Below, piece after piece: positions 26,203-35,440 of a DNA stretch of 64,000 nt (position 1 is the first letter of the stretch; each line of letters opens with the position of its first letter). Location: the NCBI GenBank assembly GCA_963728995.1, contig CAVSMD010000001.1, positions 310,001-374,000 on the forward strand. The letters run 5' to 3'. Source of the DNA: FEN-1219 sp963728995 (lineage in GTDB: Bacteria > Pseudomonadota > Gammaproteobacteria > Steroidobacterales > Rariloculaceae). The translations under genes and the position numbers were made by a program. Under the pieces are notes generated by a model. It was not told the DNA's origin. It did no database searches and was given only the letters and a program-made list of their open reading frames with translations.

Positions 26203-27363
26203 TCAGTCGATGGCGCCGAGCTCGCCCATGCGGCTCGTCAAGGCTTCGGCCCCGCCCGGCGTGACGATCACGGGCTCGCCGCACATCAGATAGCCGGTCT
26301 CCGGGATGTACTGGTTCGGATGCATGACGAACACCATGTTCTCCTGCATCACGTGCGGGTAGCCGGGCGCGATCTCCGGCTCCATCGAGCCGAGCCCCAT
26401 GCTGTGACCACGCGTGCGCATGTACGGCGGCTTCGTGTAGCGCTCGTAGCCCGCCGCGGAAATCGGCGCGTTGATCACGTCCACGAGCTCCGTGACCGAG
26501 ACGCCGGGCTTCGCCGCGCGCATGCCGGCCGTGAGCGCCGTGCGCAGCAACGCGAACTTCTCGAGCTGCAGCGGCGTCGGCGTGCCGAGCACGCAGCTGC
26601 GGCAGATCTGGATGAACTCGCCTTCGACCGCCGGCGTGATCTCGGCCAGGATCAGGTCGCCGCGCTCGAGCACGCGATCGGTCGGGAAGTGCCCCGCGTG
26701 ATTGTGCTGCGAGGCGGACATCAGCTGAAAGTTGTCCTCGGCGCCCTGCTCGCGCATGAACGTCTCGAGATTCGCCGCGAGCTCGTACTCCCGCATGCCG
26801 GGCTTCGTGGTGCTGAGCAGATTCTCGTAGCCGCGCTCGGCGATCGCCACGCCGCGCCGCGTGCAGTTCAGCGACCACTCATCGCGAATCTTCGCCGTGT
26901 CGCTGATCAGCTGCTCCGCGCTGCGCGGCGCCGCGCCGAGCACGCCGGGCCACGCGTCGGCGATCGCGCGCGGCTGCAGCTGCCCGCCGGCCACGGCGAG
27001 CTTCGCGCGATCGAAGCGGCGTCGCTTGATCTCGGCCGCCACGGTGTCGAGAAATCGCTCGGGCGCCACCGCCAGGAGCTCCATCGTCGCGCGCTCGCGA
27101 TAGCGGGCGGCGTCCCACACCGGCGTGAGAATCAGCAGCGGCTCGCCGCGCTGCGGCAGCAGCACGGCCGCATGCGGCCCGATCTGCTTGAACCCCGCGA
27201 GGTACCAGGCCGGATTCGTGCCCGTGAAGGCGTGCAGGCCGGAGCCGTAGGCGATCAGCGCGTCGAGGTCGTGGGCGACGAGCCACTCGCGCACGACGGT
27301 GTGGCGTCGCACGAGACTCCGCGCGCGCACCGCCGCGTCGGCCGGGGTCAGATTTGCCGTCAT
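26203..27363 (-). CDS. M24 family (creatinase/prolidase-like) hydrolase
   Basis: A 386-residue protein from ATG 27363. The N-domain has LDALIAYGSGLHAFTG and NPAWYLAGF. The catalytic domain carries the block DLILAEITPAVEGEFIQ in place of the two Asp ligands, then RGHSMGLGSMEPEIAPG with the His, and ENMVFVMHPNQY with a Glu. The E-for-D change at the first site is common in the creatinase branch, which works on C-N bonds of amidines and carbamoyl compounds. Start and stop overlap the HyuB gene by 4 bases (ATGA). Placed next to hydantoinases, it probably hydrolyses the opened product. Confidence 0.85.
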   Translation of the reverse strand: MTANLTPADAAVRARSLVRRHTVVREWLVAHDLDALIAYGSGLHAFTGTNPAWYLAGFKQIGPHAAVLLPQRGEPLLILTPVWDAARYRERATMELLAVAPERFLDTVAAEIKRRRFDRAKLAVAGGQLQPRAIADAWPGVLGAAPRSAEQLISDTAKIRDEWSLNCTRRGVAIAERGYENLLSTTKPGMREYELAANLETFMREQGAEDNFQLMSASQHNHAGHFPTDRVLERGDLILAEITPAVEGEFIQICRSCVLGTPTPLQLEKFALLRTALTAGMRAAKPGVSVTELVDVINAPISAAGYERYTKPPYMRTRGHSMGLGSMEPEIAPGYPHVMQENMVFVMHPNQYIPETGYLMCGEPVIVTPGGAEALTSRMGELGAID

Positions 27364-29117
27364 TGCGCTGCTCCCGAAATGCGCCGCTCGCGTCGCTCCG
27401 CACGCAGCGCGCGCGTGGCGCCGGCGTCGATCTCCTGTGCGCCCGCTACCAGCACCACGCCGTACAGCTCGCGGGCCTGCTCCGCCGAGACGTAGCCTTC
27501 CTGCACGTCCTGCAGCACGCGGCGCGGGTCGCGCTCGAGCGGATCGCCCCAGCCGCCGCCGCCCGCGGTCATGTACAGGACCTCCGTGCCGGCCGGCCAC
27601 ATCGGCGGCGCATTCGTCGCGGCGTGGAAGTCGGCATCGCCGGGCGCCTTCACGAGCGTCGCTGCAACCGAGCCGCTGCCGCCGCCGGAGAGTCCCCATG
27701 GCGGGCACGTGAGCCGGCCGCCGGCGCCGTCGGCCACGTTCACGCGCCCGTCGGCCAGCGTGCGAATCCGCGTCCGCACGCCGAGCCCGCCGCGGAATCG
27801 CCCGGCCCCGCCGGAATCGGGACGCAATGCGCGCTCCTCGACGAGCACCGGCCCCTTGAGCTCCATGTTCTCGATCGGCGCGTTGCGCACGTCGCCCTGG
27901 CACACGGACATCGAGACGTCCTCGCCGTCGGCATCGTGCCGCCCGCCCCAGCCGCCGGACTCGATGCTCATGATCACGAAGTCGCGGTGCCGAGCGCGGT
28001 CGCGGCCCGAGTAGGACAGCGCGGCGCCGAGCGAGCCGCTGTGGGCGGCCGGAATCTGGTCCGGGATCGCGTTCGCAAGCGCGAGCAGGATCGTGTCGAC
28101 GACGGTCGGCAGGGGCATGCTCCAGCCAGCCATGAAGGCTGGATAGCGCGCCATCATCATGTTGCCTTCCGGAATAATCACGGTCAGCGCCGAGAACGCG
28201 CCTTCGTTCAGCGGCTCGAGCGGCGTCGTGAGCGCTTTGTACGCGATGTAGGCGCCGGCGTAGGTGCGCGAGTTCGCGCCGCCCTCCCGCTCGGGCGAGC
28301 AGCCGGACAGGTCGATCGTCATGTCGCTGCCGTGGACGATGACCTTGACGCGGATGTCGTAGCCGCGGCCGCGCCAATCGATATAGCTCTCGGCTTCGTA
28401 CGTGCCGTCCGGAATCCTCTCGACGGCCGCACGGCACTTCTGCTCCGTCTCCGCGTAGAAGCGCCGGATCGCGTCTTGCACGACGTCCTTGCCGTAGCGC
28501 TGCAGCAGCTCGACGAATCGGCGCTCGCCGAGCCGGCATGCCGCAAGCTGCGAGCGCATGTCGCCCATGGCGTTGTCCGGAAAGCGGATGTTGTCGCGAA
28601 TGAACTCGAGCAGCTTGCGGTCCACGACGCCGGCTTCGTAGATCTTCAGCTGGTTGAACTGCAGCCCTTCGCTCCACGGGTCGTAGGCGCGGTTGCCGGC
28701 GCCGAAGCCGGTGGACAAGCCGCCGACGTCGACCCAGTGCGCACGCACCATCGCGAACGCCACGAGCTCGTTGTCGTAGAACACTGGCGCATAGACGACC
28801 ACGTTGTTCAGGTGCTGCCCGGCCGTCGCCTGGTGGTTGTGCAGCAGCACGTCGCCGGGCGCGAAGCCGTGCTTGCCGTAGCGGGCCACGGCATCCTTGA
28901 CCACGACGCCGAGATCCGCCACGAAGTGCGACACGCCGCCGATGTTCTGCGAGATCAGCGCTCCGTCGGGATCGAGCAGCGCGGTGCAGTAGTCCCGCAC
29001 CTCGTAGATCATCATGTTGTACGAGGTGCGCTGCAGGTCGACGCTCATCTCGTCCGAGATCGCGGGCAACGCGTTGCGGATGACTTCGAGCGTGACGGGA
29101 TCGAGGGCGCGCGTCAT
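27360..29117 (-). CDS. hyuB: Hydantoinase B/oxoprolinase family subunit
   Basis: A 585-residue protein in the normal size range for HyuB. It opens LDPVTLEVIRNALPAISDEM, then has TSYNMMIYEVRDYCTALLD, LHNHQATAGQHLNNVVV and later CQGDVRNAPIENMELKGPVLVEER. Together with HyuA it forms ATP-dependent enzymes (N-methylhydantoinase, 5-oxoprolinase, acetophenone carboxylase types). It starts 4 bases after HyuA ends and ends in a 4-base overlap with the M24 gene, so all three are one translational unit. Which cyclic amide is used cannot be seen. Confidence 0.92.
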   Translation of the reverse strand: MTRALDPVTLEVIRNALPAISDEMSVDLQRTSYNMMIYEVRDYCTALLDPDGALISQNIGGVSHFVADLGVVVKDAVARYGKHGFAPGDVLLHNHQATAGQHLNNVVVYAPVFYDNELVAFAMVRAHWVDVGGLSTGFGAGNRAYDPWSEGLQFNQLKIYEAGVVDRKLLEFIRDNIRFPDNAMGDMRSQLAACRLGERRFVELLQRYGKDVVQDAIRRFYAETEQKCRAAVERIPDGTYEAESYIDWRGRGYDIRVKVIVHGSDMTIDLSGCSPEREGGANSRTYAGAYIAYKALTTPLEPLNEGAFSALTVIIPEGNMMMARYPAFMAGWSMPLPTVVDTILLALANAIPDQIPAAHSGSLGAALSYSGRDRARHRDFVIMSIESGGWGGRHDADGEDVSMSVCQGDVRNAPIENMELKGPVLVEERALRPDSGGAGRFRGGLGVRTRIRTLADGRVNVADGAGGRLTCPPWGLSGGGSGSVAATLVKAPGDADFHAATNAPPMWPAGTEVLYMTAGGGGWGDPLERDPRRVLQDVQEGYVSAEQARELYGVVLVAGAQEIDAGATRALRAERRERRISGAAQ

Positions 29118-29121
29118 CCGG

Positions 29122-31194
29122 CTAGCTCCCGCGGATCTCGATGAGCAGCTCGCCGGTGTCCGCCACGCGCAGCGTGTCGCCCGGGAACAGCACCGTCGTC
29201 GACGCGTACTCCTCGACGACGGCGGGGCCTTCGATGACGGCCGCCGCGCTCAGGCGCTCGCGCCGATAAACCGCACACGCCGTCGGGCGCCCTGCATCCT
29301 CGAGATGGATCTCGCGCGTGCCGATCCGAGCGGCCGTCGCCCCCGCGGCGAGCTTCGGGAACTCGATCTTCGGCCGCGCGCCGATCGCGGTGAGGCGCAG
29401 GTTCACGAGCTCGAGCGGCTCGTCGGGCGCCGCGTGCCCGAATCGATGATCGTGGATCTGCGAGAAGCGCCGCTGAATCGCCTGCGCATCGCCCTGGCGG
29501 ATCTCGGCCTCCGTGACGGGAATCTGCAGCCAGAATTCCTGGCCGACATAGCGCAAATCGAGCCAGTACTGAAAGCTGCGCGCAGCGGGCTCGACCCGGG
29601 CGTTGTCGAGCGTGGCATGGCCGTCCTGCAGCAGCTCCGTGTAGATACGCTTAAGCTCGGTGTAGTCCGCCTCGACCAGCGGCCGATAAATGGTGCGTAC
29701 GTAATCCTGCCGCACGTCGGCCAGCAGCATGCCGAGCGCGGAGAAATGTGCAGGCAAATTCGGCACGATGACGGTCGGGATCTGCAGATCGCGCGCGATC
29801 TCGACCGCGTGCAGCGGGCCCGCCCCGCCGATCGCGACGAGCGCGAAATCCCGCGGATCGTAGCCGCGCTCGACCGATACGCCGCGAACGGCCAGCGACA
29901 TCTTGGCGACGGCGATCTTCACGATCCCGTGCGCGACCTCGACCGCGCTCATGTCGAGCGGGTCGCACAGTCGCTGCTCGAGACCGGCGCGCGCGGCCGC
30001 ATCGTCGAGCACCATCTCGCCACCCAGGAAGCTGTGCGCCCCGATTCTGCCGAGCACCACGTTGGCGTCGGTCACGGTCGGCTGCTCCCCGCCGCGCCGG
30101 TAGCAGATGGGCCCGGGGTCGGAGCCGGCGCTGTGCGGGCCGATCTTCAGCGCGCCGACCTCGTCGATCCAAGCAATGCTGCCGCCGCCCGCGCCGACCT
30201 CGACGATGTCGACGACCGGAAACCTCACCGGATGCCCGCTCGCATAGCCGCCGATGTGGTACCCCTGCGCCACGGAGACCTCGTTGTCCTTGATCAGGCT
30301 CGTCTTGGCCGTCGTGCCGCCCATGTCGAACGTGATCAGGTTCTTCAAGCCGAGAGCGGCACCCAACCGAGCGGCCGCGATCACGCCGCCGACCGGACCG
30401 GACTCCATCATCGCAACGGGCAATTTCTTCGCCGTCGCCGGCGACATCACACCACCGTTCGACTGCATGATCAGGAATCGGCCATCGAATGCGTCGGCAC
30501 GCAGGCGTTCGTCGATGCGGCCGACGTACTGGCTCGTCTCCGGACCGATGTACGCATTCATGACGGTGGTCGACGTGCGCTCGTACTCGCGATACTCGCG
30601 GACGATCTCGTGCGACAGCGACACGTACGTCTGCGGCAGCGCCGCGCGTAACAGCTCGCCGATCGCGGCCTCGTGAACGGGGTCGGTGTACGAGTGCAGG
30701 AAACACACGGCGACGGCTTCCGCGCCGGACGCCTCGACGGCCTCGACGATCCTGCTCGCGTGCTCGAGATCGAGCGGCACCAGGCGCTCGCCGCTTGCCG
30801 ACAGACGCTCATCGACCTCGAACGTGCGCGAGCGCGGTACGAGCGGCGTGGGGCGCTTGAAGCGGAAGTTGTAGGCCTGCGGTCGATTCTGCCGCCCGAT
30901 CTTGTACACGTCGCGCGTGCCGCGCGTGACGACGAGCGCCGTCTTCGCACCCTTCTCCTCGATCGCGATGTTGATCGCGATCGTCGAGCCGTGCACGACC
31001 GTGCTCGCCGAGCGCGGTGCCACGCCGGCCTTGCCGAGGCAGTCCCACATGCCGCGCGGCAAATCATCGTGCGTGGTCAGCGCCTTGCTCTGATGGACGC
31101 GGCCGGTGCCTCGATCGAACGCCACCAGGTCGGTGAAGGTACCGCCGATGTCGACGGCGACGCTGAGACGCCTTTGGCTCGCTGCGTCCAACAC
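29122..31194 (-). CDS. hyuA: Hydantoinase A/oxoprolinase family subunit
   Basis: A 690-residue protein starting at GTG 31194 after GGGGG. It has the actin-like ATPase opening VAVDIGGTFTDLVAFD, then the VVHGSTIAINIAIEEKG and VTRGTRDVYKIGR blocks, ITFDMGGTTAKTSLIK and GGAGPLHAVEIARDL. This is the ATP-using subunit that activates the cyclic amide for opening by HyuB. First gene of the minus-strand cluster, 288 bases from the divergent TonB receptor. The expected substrate class is hydantoin-like or lactam. Confidence 0.93.
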   Translation of the reverse strand: MLDAASQRRLSVAVDIGGTFTDLVAFDRGTGRVHQSKALTTHDDLPRGMWDCLGKAGVAPRSASTVVHGSTIAINIAIEEKGAKTALVVTRGTRDVYKIGRQNRPQAYNFRFKRPTPLVPRSRTFEVDERLSASGERLVPLDLEHASRIVEAVEASGAEAVAVCFLHSYTDPVHEAAIGELLRAALPQTYVSLSHEIVREYREYERTSTTVMNAYIGPETSQYVGRIDERLRADAFDGRFLIMQSNGGVMSPATAKKLPVAMMESGPVGGVIAAARLGAALGLKNLITFDMGGTTAKTSLIKDNEVSVAQGYHIGGYASGHPVRFPVVDIVEVGAGGGSIAWIDEVGALKIGPHSAGSDPGPICYRRGGEQPTVTDANVVLGRIGAHSFLGGEMVLDDAAARAGLEQRLCDPLDMSAVEVAHGIVKIAVAKMSLAVRGVSVERGYDPRDFALVAIGGAGPLHAVEIARDLQIPTVIVPNLPAHFSALGMLLADVRQDYVRTIYRPLVEADYTELKRIYTELLQDGHATLDNARVEPAARSFQYWLDLRYVGQEFWLQIPVTEAEIRQGDAQAIQRRFSQIHDHRFGHAAPDEPLELVNLRLTAIGARPKIEFPKLAAGATAARIGTREIHLEDAGRPTACAVYRRERLSAAAVIEGPAVVEEYASTTVLFPGDTLRVADTGELLIEIRGS

Positions 31195-31482
31195 CGCCCC
31201 CCTTTAGGTCATGCGTCGCAGTTGTCTGTGGGGCCAGCCGCCTTCGGCACGTTTTCGCGGCCGGCGTTGGCACTCTAGCGACGCGGCTCGGACCGAACAA
31301 GCACACACGACCGTACCGATCGGTGTGGCACGGTCATCTTCCACGCGGTGTTGGTTGCGCACCACACACGTGCTGGAAAGGCCGAAGAGCCTGCCTCTGC
31401 GGGTTTGCACAAACACAAAGTTGCGCCATACTCGCGCGGGGCTTTCGCTATTTTCGCTAATGCTGGAAGGGGGGAACTTCGC
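31195..31482. promoter_or_regulatory. Divergent control region between hyuA and TonB receptor
   Basis: About 290 bases separate the two starts. A short perfect palindrome ACCGATCGGT lies at 31315-31324, flanked by GACCGT (31309-31314) and ACGGTC (31330-31335), so a larger two-fold site is possible. The last 20 bases carry GGAAGGGGGGAAC, the ribosome site of the receptor. A shared regulator of transport and catabolism would bind here; that is inference. Confidence 0.35.
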
Positions 31483-34272
31483 ATGCGAGTACCACGACTA
31501 CGTCTCGCCGCATTGTCTGCGGCTATCCTCGGTTGCATTCCACTCGGCGCCCACGCACAGCTCGAAGAGATCATCGTCACGGCCACTCGCCGTGAAACCG
31601 ACCTGCAGAGCACACCGCTGTCGATCCAGGCGTTCACGGCACAGCAGCTCGAGCTCGGCGGCATCACGAACGGCCGCGACCTCGGCATCATGGTGCCGAA
31701 CGTTGCGCTGAATCCGAGCACCGGCGGCGCGCAAGCGAACTTCTACATCCGCGGCTTGCCCGGCGTCGGTCTGTACGTCGACGGCGTATGGCAGGACGGG
31801 TTCGGCTTCCAGCAGATGAACTTCGACGAGATGGAGCGTGTCGAGGTGCTGCGCGGCCCGCAAGGCACGCTGTTCGGCCGCAATACCAACGGCGGCGCGG
31901 TCAACATGACGACGCGCAAACCGGCGGATGAATTCGGCGCGCGCATCAAGCTCGATGTCGGCGACTTCAACCGACGAGACGCCTCGCTGGCCGTCGACGT
32001 GCCGATCACGGACAAGTTCAAGACCAAGTTCATGGGCGCGACCGCCAAGAACGACGGCTTCCTCAAGGGTCTGACGACGCCGTGGGATTTCGGCTCCGAG
32101 GACGACACGCTCCTGCGCGCCGACTTACTCTGGGAACCGACCGACAAGTTCTCACTGCGCTTCACCCACAACGACGAGCGCAAGCGCGGCACCGACCCGA
32201 AGATTCACCGCATGACGCGGTACGACAACTCGAAGATCTACGCGTACAACATCATGCTCGGCGCGTTCCAGTCGGCGGCCAATGCCCGCTGCGTTTCGCT
32301 GGGCAACGTCTGGACACCGCCGGCCGGCACACCCGCCGGCGTGCCGCTGCCGACCTGCACGAACGGCGTGTGGAGCGCGCCGCCCGCGAACACGATCGGC
32401 ACGCGTTACACGGGCACGCCGCCCACGGCCTTCACACCGGCTACGCACACGACCAACTATCCGAACGGCTTCGTCGCCGAGCAACAGACCCGCTATGGCG
32501 ATTACGCGACCCAGCTCAATGGCGCAGGCCAGCCCGTCGAGACGATTGGCTCCACGTACACGCCAAACCCGTACCTGCCGGACGTTTCGTTCGGCCCGGG
32601 GCAGGTTGGCAAGTGGGAGACGAAGTCGGACTCGATGCAAGACGGCATCACGGCGGATCTGAAGTACAGCACGATCACGGCCGACTGGGATATCAGCGAC
32701 CGCCTGCATTTCCAGGCCATCCTGTCCGACTGGAAGCAGTTCCAACGCCAGGTCATCGACTTCGACGGCACGGAGTTCTTGATCACGACCGACGATATTC
32801 CGCAGGAGCGGAAGAACCAGACGATGGAGTTCCATCTGACGGGTAGCACGCCCAACAATCGAATCAACTGGATTGCCGGCTTGTACTCGTTGGACGAAGA
32901 CCTCACGCAGCGTTTCTACCGCTGGGGCATGTGGGAGTTCGTGAACCCGGCGACTTCGACGGTCAATCCGGTCACCGGCTTCGCCAATCCAATGTCCGTC
33001 AACACGACGTATGCCGAATACGTGCGGCAAACCGCGTTCCTGCTGAACCTCAATGGCTTCACGGGCGGCAGCATGCTGCAAACCGGCCCTGCAGGGCCTG
33101 CGGGTCTCTACGGATGGAACTTCAGCTTCATCAGCGATGATGCGCTGACGAACGCCTGGGACAAGGACAAAGCTTGGTTCGGTGAGGCCACGTTCGGTGT
33201 CACCGACAAGCTGGATATCACGGTCGGCGCCCGCGTCAGCGACAAGAGCGGCGGCGACAAGCGCTACGTGCCGATCGATGCGTTCCGCACGCCCGATCCG
33301 GCCATCCGGCCGCAAGGCGACCCGTTCGCGCACAACGTCGTCGCCACGTCGACGAGCGACCCGGACACGCCGAATATCAATACTTACAAGTTCTCGACGG
33401 CGTACAAGGCAACGAGCGACCTCATGGTCTACTTGACCTATGCCGAGGGCTTCACGTCGGCCAGCAGCCCGATCGTGACGATCGGCTCGGCCGCCGTGTT
33501 GTCGTCGATCCCTGCCGGCTCGAATCCCCGGCGCGTGAGCCCGACGCAAGCGCAGATCGATCTGCCCCCGGAGATCATCAAGAATACGGAGATCGGGCTG
33601 CGCTCCGACTGGCTCAGCGGGAAATTGCGTTTCAACGCGACGTACTTCGACTCGAAGTGGGACGGCATGCGCATCACGCTGTTGCCGACCGACAGCGCGG
33701 GCAACACGCAACCGTTCCCGTACAGCACCGGCGAAGGCAAGGGCACGGCGAACGGCTGGGAATTCGAGGTGGTGTGGGCGCCGACCGATCGGCTGACGCT
33801 GAATTCCGGTATCGGCCTCATCGACACGAACTATATCCAGGCGGGCGTGCTGACCGGCCAACCCGGCCAGGCCAGCATCACGGGTAACTTCCCCGGCGCG
33901 CCGTTCGCGTACGCGGCCGACACCACGTACACGATCGGCACCAGCTACCGTATCCCGCTGAGCGGCGGCGGCCAGGTGACGCTCGTCGGCAACTACGGGT
34001 ACACGGGTCCTTACGCGCGCGACGCGGCGTATCAGCGCACGATCGTCGACGCCAACGGCAATCCCGTGCTCGAGCCCGCCTACGGGATCCTGAATGCGCG
34101 CTTCGTGTACGAGCCCGCCGCTCGCAACTACAGCGTCGAGGTGTGGGGCAAGAACCTGCTCGACGAGCTGTACGTGAACGGCGGCTTCGACACGCGCGAT
34201 ATCTGGGGCTACGACTTCTCGATCGTGGGCCGTTCGCGCGAAGTGGGCGTCGGCTTGAGCTTCAGGTTCTAG
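31483..34272 (+). CDS. TonB-dependent receptor (complete)
   Basis: A 929-residue outer-membrane protein with a signal peptide (1-25, GAHAQ). A TonB-box-like EEIIVTATRRET is followed by the plug (NFYIRGLPGVGLYVDGVWQDG, MERVEVLRGPQGTLFGRNTNGG). The barrel ends VGVGLSFRF with a final Phe. The long loops around residues 250-350 and 520-580 are rich in Pro, Gly and Thr. Such receptors in proteobacteria of this kind take up sugars, siderophores or aromatic compounds. Its divergence from hyuA suggests that it imports a substrate of that cluster; a hairpin terminator follows. Confidence 0.92.
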   Translation: MRVPRLRLAALSAAILGCIPLGAHAQLEEIIVTATRRETDLQSTPLSIQAFTAQQLELGGITNGRDLGIMVPNVALNPSTGGAQANFYIRGLPGVGLYVDGVWQDGFGFQQMNFDEMERVEVLRGPQGTLFGRNTNGGAVNMTTRKPADEFGARIKLDVGDFNRRDASLAVDVPITDKFKTKFMGATAKNDGFLKGLTTPWDFGSEDDTLLRADLLWEPTDKFSLRFTHNDERKRGTDPKIHRMTRYDNSKIYAYNIMLGAFQSAANARCVSLGNVWTPPAGTPAGVPLPTCTNGVWSAPPANTIGTRYTGTPPTAFTPATHTTNYPNGFVAEQQTRYGDYATQLNGAGQPVETIGSTYTPNPYLPDVSFGPGQVGKWETKSDSMQDGITADLKYSTITADWDISDRLHFQAILSDWKQFQRQVIDFDGTEFLITTDDIPQERKNQTMEFHLTGSTPNNRINWIAGLYSLDEDLTQRFYRWGMWEFVNPATSTVNPVTGFANPMSVNTTYAEYVRQTAFLLNLNGFTGGSMLQTGPAGPAGLYGWNFSFISDDALTNAWDKDKAWFGEATFGVTDKLDITVGARVSDKSGGDKRYVPIDAFRTPDPAIRPQGDPFAHNVVATSTSDPDTPNINTYKFSTAYKATSDLMVYLTYAEGFTSASSPIVTIGSAAVLSSIPAGSNPRRVSPTQAQIDLPPEIIKNTEIGLRSDWLSGKLRFNATYFDSKWDGMRITLLPTDSAGNTQPFPYSTGEGKGTANGWEFEVVWAPTDRLTLNSGIGLIDTNYIQAGVLTGQPGQASITGNFPGAPFAYAADTTYTIGTSYRIPLSGGGQVTLVGNYGYTGPYARDAAYQRTIVDANGNPVLEPAYGILNARFVYEPAARNYSVEVWGKNLLDELYVNGGFDTRDIWGYDFSIVGRSREVGVGLSFRF

Positions 34273-34295
34273 ACGCCCGGGGCGGCGCTCTCTGG

Positions 34296-34324
34296 ACGAA
34301 GGCGGCCGGCTCGGCCGCCTTCGT
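34296..34324 (+). terminator. Perfect 13-bp hairpin after the TonB receptor
   Basis: ACGAAGGCGGCCG (34296-34308) pairs fully with 34312-34324 around a 3-base GCT loop, 24 bases after the receptor stop. A strict run of T is missing (TGTCGC follows), so it may be a weak terminator or mRNA stabiliser. The next gene starts 31 bases later. Confidence 0.6.
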
Positions 34325-34354
34325 TGTCGCGCTTCGACGGACGAGGGATTGGTC

Positions 34355-35341
34355 ATGCGCTGCCTCCGCCCTGCCCTGGCCATCACCGCCGCGCTCGCGG
34401 CGAGCCCGGGCTTCGCCCACCACGGTGTGGCGCCGCACTACGACGAATCGAAACCCGTCACGATCGACGGCACGGTCAGCGAGTTCCAGTTCATCAACCC
34501 GCACTCGTTCGTGTACCTGCGCGTCGTTGGCGCGAATGGGCAGGAAGCCGTGTGGCATTGCGAGATGGCGTCGCGCAGCGTGCTCGAGCGCAACGGCTTG
34601 ACCACCGCGATGTTCGCGCCCGGCAAGCACGTGCGCATCGACGGCATCCAGGCGCGGCAGAACCCTACGGGCTGCGCGCTGCGCGAGGCGCATTTCGACG
34701 ACGGCAGCGTGCTGCGCTCCTCGACGTTGTTCGGGGCTACCCCCGCGGCGGCGCCCGTGCCCGCCGCGCAGAGCGACTCGATCGAAGGCATCTGGGCCAT
34801 GAAGCGCTTCGCCGTGTCGCGCTACCAGGGCGATCTGACGGAGGAAGGCGAACGGCGGCGCGCGGCCTTCGATCCCGTCAAGGACGATCCCGCCATCTAC
34901 TGCGACCCCACGAGCCCCGTGCGGTTCTGGGTCAACGTGAACGAGCCGTTCGAGATTCGTCGCGAGGCGACGCAGGTGGTCATCGACAATCGCTTCATGG
35001 ACAGCCGGCGCATCGTGCATCTGAACGAGACGGCGGCGCCGCCCGGCCTACCGCCCGGCACGATGGGCTACTCGACGGGCCGCTTCGACGGCGCCGCGCT
35101 CGTGATCGAGACCACGAATTTCAAGGCCGCCGCGCTGGAGCCGCGCTACGGCGTCATGCACAGCGAGAACCTGAAGCTCACCGAGCGGCTCGAGGTGGAT
35201 CCCGCGACGCACGAGCTCACGATCAGCTGGACGATCGACGATCCCGCGATCTTCAAGCAGCGGCTGACGCAGAAGGAAGCGTACATTCGCACCGAGCGCT
35301 GGCACGACCCGTACAGCTGCAAGCCGGGCTATCAGCAGTAA
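34355..35341 (+). CDS. Fused DUF6152-partner exported protein (copy 3)
   Basis: A 328-residue protein from ATG 34355 (ACGAGGGA site). Signal peptide 1-21 (PGFA) is followed by HHGVAPHYDESKPVTIDG and SEFQFINPHSFVYLRV, a full DUF6152 domain to about residue 120. After an Ala/Pro linker comes the partner domain, about 133-320, with EGIWAMKR, YCDPTSPVRFW, YSTGRFDGAALVIETTNF, MHSENLKLTERLEV and WTIDDPAIFKQ. The glycine-tryptophan signature is weaker here (GRFDG in place of GxWEG). This is the only copy in which the two are a single chain, which argues that the two separate proteins work in contact. It sits 83 bases downstream of the TonB receptor. Confidence 0.85.
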   Translation: MRCLRPALAITAALAASPGFAHHGVAPHYDESKPVTIDGTVSEFQFINPHSFVYLRVVGANGQEAVWHCEMASRSVLERNGLTTAMFAPGKHVRIDGIQARQNPTGCALREAHFDDGSVLRSSTLFGATPAAAPVPAAQSDSIEGIWAMKRFAVSRYQGDLTEEGERRRAAFDPVKDDPAIYCDPTSPVRFWVNVNEPFEIRREATQVVIDNRFMDSRRIVHLNETAAPPGLPPGTMGYSTGRFDGAALVIETTNFKAAALEPRYGVMHSENLKLTERLEVDPATHELTISWTIDDPAIFKQRLTQKEAYIRTERWHDPYSCKPGYQQ

Positions 35342-35383
35342 TCACGATCCAGGCGGACGGCGTTTTGGCGGTCGAATCCGTCG

Positions 35384-35440
35384 TCACTCTGCCCTCAGCG
35401 TCTCGATCGGGTCGATGTTGGCGGCGCGGCGTGCGGGCAC
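35384..35440 (-). pseudogene. C-terminal scrap of an FtsX/MacB-type permease
   Basis: On the minus strand the last codons read VPARRAANIDPIETLRAE and stop at 35384. This is the recognisable end of MacB/FtsX-family permeases (the PARRAA...P...LRxE tail). There is no upstream part; the frame soon loses similarity. It is a leftover of a lost ABC permease. Confidence 0.65.
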
